Part shown: positions 60,600 through 64,000 of the stretch, in pieces
How the letters are laid out: the number at the start of each line of letters is the position of its first letter
Position numbering within the stretch: position 1 is the first letter of the stretch
Assembly: GCA_024114885.1 (NCBI GenBank)
Contig: CP099425.1
Span: 558,001-622,000, forward strand
Origin: Septoria linicola
Lineage: Eukaryota > Ascomycota > Dothideomycetes > Mycosphaerellales > Mycosphaerellaceae
Direction of reading: 5' to 3'
DNA length: 64,000 nucleotides
The notes under the pieces: generated by a model
The model's input: only the letters and a program-made list of their open reading frames with translations
The model's database searches: none
Told to the model about the DNA's origin: nothing
Program-made: the position numbers and the translations under genes

Positions 60600-63500
60600 G
60601 TACTCCTAGTACTCTCGATATTAGCGATCCTAAAGACGACGCTAGCGCTAGTATTATAGGTAGTATACTTTATAATAGCGTATTATATATAGTATAAAGG
60701 TCCTAAAGTTAGAGAACCTCGTGCCTTTAAGAGCGAGATAGTTCGAGAGGCGAGGGAGTTTATTCGTAGTCTCGAAGTAATCTTCTTTAATAGTCTATAA
60801 GAGTTCGGTATAGAAGATTCGAAGGTCCTATATAGTATTATATAGCTCGTAGACGAGGCGTAAGAGACCTAGTATAATAAACACTCTAAGGTAATACCTC
60901 TAGACTATACTTAGACTAAGTTTAAGCGCTTTATCTACGACGTTATCGAGGATTAGATAAATCGTACGATCCTCGTAATAGTCGAGTATAAGAAGGCCTA
61001 ATAGAGTAAGGGCTAAGGGGTACGTTAGTTCGCTATAGAGCTAGGCTACTTAGAGTCTTAACTAGGCGACTATACTAAAGCGTAGCTAGTACGCTAGCTC
61101 TTTATAAAGCTAAAGCTAGCGCTTCGACGAGAGATTATTAAGAATTATACCGTGCCTAGTAAGCGCGCTAATTTAGTTACGTTAGTAAGGCGCCTAGAGT
61201 AAGCCGATAAAGTAATTCCTATATAGTATAACTAGGGCGGAAGCTAGAGTAATAGGGACTACGAGCGCGATACGTACTTAAAGCGTAAGCGCGTAGAGAG
61301 CGACGCTCTTACGCGTAGACGAGACGATAGTCTAGGAGAGAATAATACGCGTCGCTCTAGCGATAAAGGTTCTACTCGCTCTATTATAGGCTATAAGTAT
61401 TTAGAATACTATAGCTATAAGTAGAAGAGGTATATTAGTACTAATTCTATCTATCCTAACCGAAGCGCTCGAGACGATAGTAAGAAGCTATTAGTACGTA
61501 AGGTTACTATAGAGACGCTAAAAAAAGAGAAGGTATTAGAGAAGGACTACGATCTCTAGATACCGAGCTTAGTAGCGGTATATACCTCTCTATATAAGTT
61601 ATAAATACGACTTACCTAGAGGGCGTAGTCGAGGCGTAGGATAGGCTTAAGCTAGCCTAATTCCTCCTTAATAATACTACTAATATTAACGTAGTATTAA
61701 GATCCTTTATCTTATAATACGGTATTATAGCTCGAACTAATACCGCCTTACCTCTAGCTATCTTATTTACTAGGGAATTAGGGTATTATTATAGCGTATA
61801 CTATATACGCGTATAGCTCGTAGACTCTATAAAAATAGAGCGTACGGTAGGCGTAATCTTTTATACCTACGATATACTAACCCTTAATATAATCTTAGGT
61901 CGGCTATAGAGGCGTACTTATCGTATACGAGTCGATAGTAGCTTAGATAAGTAGACCTATAGCGATACTTTTAAAAACGTTAAGGTTAGGGAAGCCTATA
62001 AGTTCTTTAAGGACTTGAAGTATATACTAACTATATATATAGTAGTAATAAGTAAGATAGGCGGAGAGATTAACTCTCTTCCTCTTAAGTTCTAATAGTT
62101 CTCTAACGTCTTGAACCTAATAGAAGAGATAAGGAGTAAGCTAGTAGATAGCGTAGAGTATACGATTAAGCTACGTCTAGGTACCGTTCTACCCTTTAGG
62201 CTACTATATTACTAGTCGGGTAAGGAGCTAGAGGAATTAAAGAAGTACCTTACTATAAGGCTTAAGTACGATTAGATCGAGCGTAGTATTAGCGAGGCGG
62301 GTACGCCTATCCTATTCGTACTAAAGAAAGATAGTAAGCTAAGGCTATATATCGACTATCGAGGGTTAAACGAGATTACTATTAAGAATAGGCACCTACT
62401 CCTCTTAATTAGTAAGACGCTAGATAGACTTATAGGAGCTATATAGTTTACGACCCTAGACCTTATAGATATATACTATCGGATTCGTATTAAGCCTAGC
62501 GACCGCTAGAAGACTACGTTCTATACGCGCTATAGCTACTTCTAGTATAAGGTAATACTATTTAGCCTAACTAACGCTCTAGCTACGTTCTAGGCGTATA
62601 TTAACCGTACTTTAGTAGGTTTAGTCGATACGTGCTACGTAGTATACCTTAATAATATTCTTATCTATAGTAAGAGCCGCGCGGACTACGTACGCGACGT
62701 ATACGACGTACTTACGCGTCTCTAGAAGTTCGGACTCTACGCTTAAAGAGCGAAGTACAAATTCTAGTAGAAGGAAGTCGATTTCCTAGGCTTCGTAGTA
62801 ACTACTAGAGGGGTTACGATAGATCTACGTAGGATAGACGTAATCGCGGCGTAGCTAACGCCTATAACGCTCGTAGAGGTTTAATCCTTCCTTAGGTTTA
62901 CTAACTTCTACTAGTGTTTTATTTTTAAATACTCTAGAGTAGTATCTCTACTTATAGCGTTATCTAAGGGCGCCGTAGTAGGTAAGAAGCCGGGCCTACT
63001 TAAGTAGACCGTACGAGAGGAGTAGGCGTTTACTAAGTTAAAAAGGCGTTTTTCTATAGTACCGCTACTAAGGTACTTTAACCCTATACTTAGGCTACGA
63101 GTTAAAAGCGACGCCTCTAATTACGTAATTACTATAATCCTTAGCTAACTCTTCGGGTCTAAATAGTACCTTATTATATTTATATCTAGGAAGATAATTA
63201 CTATAGAGTATAATTACGAGGTATACGATAAGGAGCTTCTTATAGTAGTTAAGGCTTTTAAAGCGTAGAGGCCGTACCTCGAAGGCGCTCCGTATACGAT
63301 CGATATACTAGTCGACTATACTAACCTTCGTAGGTTTATAGGCGTAAAGAAGTTAACTAGTAGGTAAGCTCGCTAGGCTATATTCCTAGCCCTATTCGAC
63401 TTTATTATAACGTACTAGGTAGGTAAGCGAAACCTAGCCGACGCGCCGTCGAGGCGTAGCGATTACGCTAAGGAGGTAGTAGAGATAACTAACCTTCTAC

Positions 63501-64000
63501 CTACCCTATAGACTAAGTTATAGCTATAGGATAATTAGAGTATAAGGGACGTAGGCGGACCGCTCGTAGCTCGTATCTATACGACTTATAAAGAATAGTA
63601 TTCTTCGATAGAGAGAAGTACTAACTCTAACCTATAGTAGTAGTTTTTAACGCCTATACGAGTAGTAGGTATAATTACTAAGAGCGAGGAGCCGTATACG
63701 AATATCTTAGACTTAATCCTTAGATATACTCGCGCGCTAGTATAGGCTAAGCTAAGTATAAGCGTAGTATACTCGTAAGCGATAAGTAATAGCGACCGGT
63801 TCGAGTAATATACTATAAGAGAGGGAAACCTCTAGGTAGACGATTTACTATACGTACCTAAGGACTACGTCTTATAGACGTAAGTAATTCGTATATATTA
63901 CGATAATACCCTTATAGGCTATTTTAGTAAGGATAAGACTATCTCGCTAGTACGAAGGAAGTACTAGTAGCTAGAGATAACTAAGGATATCGTATAATAT
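60600..64000 (+). pseudogene. B2 gag-pol relic
   Basis: Gag about 60,600-61,560, with a zinc-knuckle-like region near 61,400 whose Cys codons are now Tyr. Protease about 61,640-62,000. RT about 62,250-62,800: YIDYRGLNEITIKNRHLLL near 62,345, FTTLDLIDIYYRIRI near 62,450, and an active site read as YLNNILIYSKS near 62,645 (expected YLDDILIYS). RNaseH about 63,050-63,450 (LRVKSDASNYVI). The integrase N terminus starts near 63,880 (LIGYFSKDKTISLVRRKY). Stops are TAG/TAA only. Confidence 0.85.

Larger units (their letters stand above)
60134..64000 (+). mobile_element. Family B chromodomain Ty3/gypsy retrotransposon, copy B2, cut by window end
   Basis: The 5' LTR is 60,134-60,305 (172 bp, reverse complement of the B1 LTRs). 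The coding strand is plus, opposite to B1. It is inserted in the pogo-type element; left flank cttat. The sequence runs through gag, protease, RT, RNaseH and the start of integrase before the window ends. Chromodomain, any accessory ORF and the 3' LTR are not visible. Confidence 0.93.

Overview
The window comes from a filamentous ascomycete (Pezizomycotina). About 57 kb is transposon sequence destroyed by repeat-induced point mutation (RIP): CpA and its complement TpG are almost absent, TpA is in great excess, and most stop codons in the relic genes are TAG or TAA where Gln or Trp is expected. A 6.8 kb island of normal composition (about 51,850-58,695) carries three host genes with short fungal introns. 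I could not identify the species.

Layout. I recognise three LTR families and two DNA transposons. Family A is a Ty3/gypsy element of about 13.2 kb with 279-bp LTRs and three ORFs (gag-protease, RT-RNaseH-integrase, and an unidentified third ORF). Family B is a chromodomain Ty3/gypsy element of 6.7 kb with 172-bp LTRs. Family C is a Ty1/copia element of 6.3 kb with 277-bp LTRs. Insertions are nested four deep. C1 (+) was hit by A1 (-, pieces 1-1,365 and 21,318-27,692; its 3' part lies outside the window) and by A3 (-, 29,290-42,542). A1 was hit by A2 (+, 1,366-21,317), and A2 by B1 (-, 4,079-10,801). C2 (-, 44,674-50,970) follows C1 tail to tail, forming a large inverted repeat. Then come an unidentified RIPed ORF (51,019-51,493) and a 450-bp pogo-type deletion derivative (51,496-51,945) that straddles the edge of the RIPed zone.

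The island, all on the minus strand, reads from right to left: a Zn2Cys6 transcription factor (58,485-56,222), an aconitase-like gene (55,927-53,464) with an in-frame TAG and a frameshift, and an intact class I SAM-dependent methyltransferase (53,297-52,452). Same orientation and short gaps suggest a small co-regulated group, but its pathway cannot be read from the sequence. To the right lie a RIPed pogo/Fot1-like transposase (about 58,703-60,133) and a second family B copy, B2 (+, 60,134 to beyond the window).

Most unusual: family A carries the same 23-bp near-palindrome at four places that coincide with its ORF boundaries, in every copy where the site is in view. Family B1 carries an accessory ORF antisense to gag-pol, with a Cys motif and an acidic tail. 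CpG has been lost almost completely from the oldest layer (C) but not from the younger layers (A, B). The two TIRs of the 450-bp element differ only by two RIP-type transitions, which places the limit of RIP inside that element.
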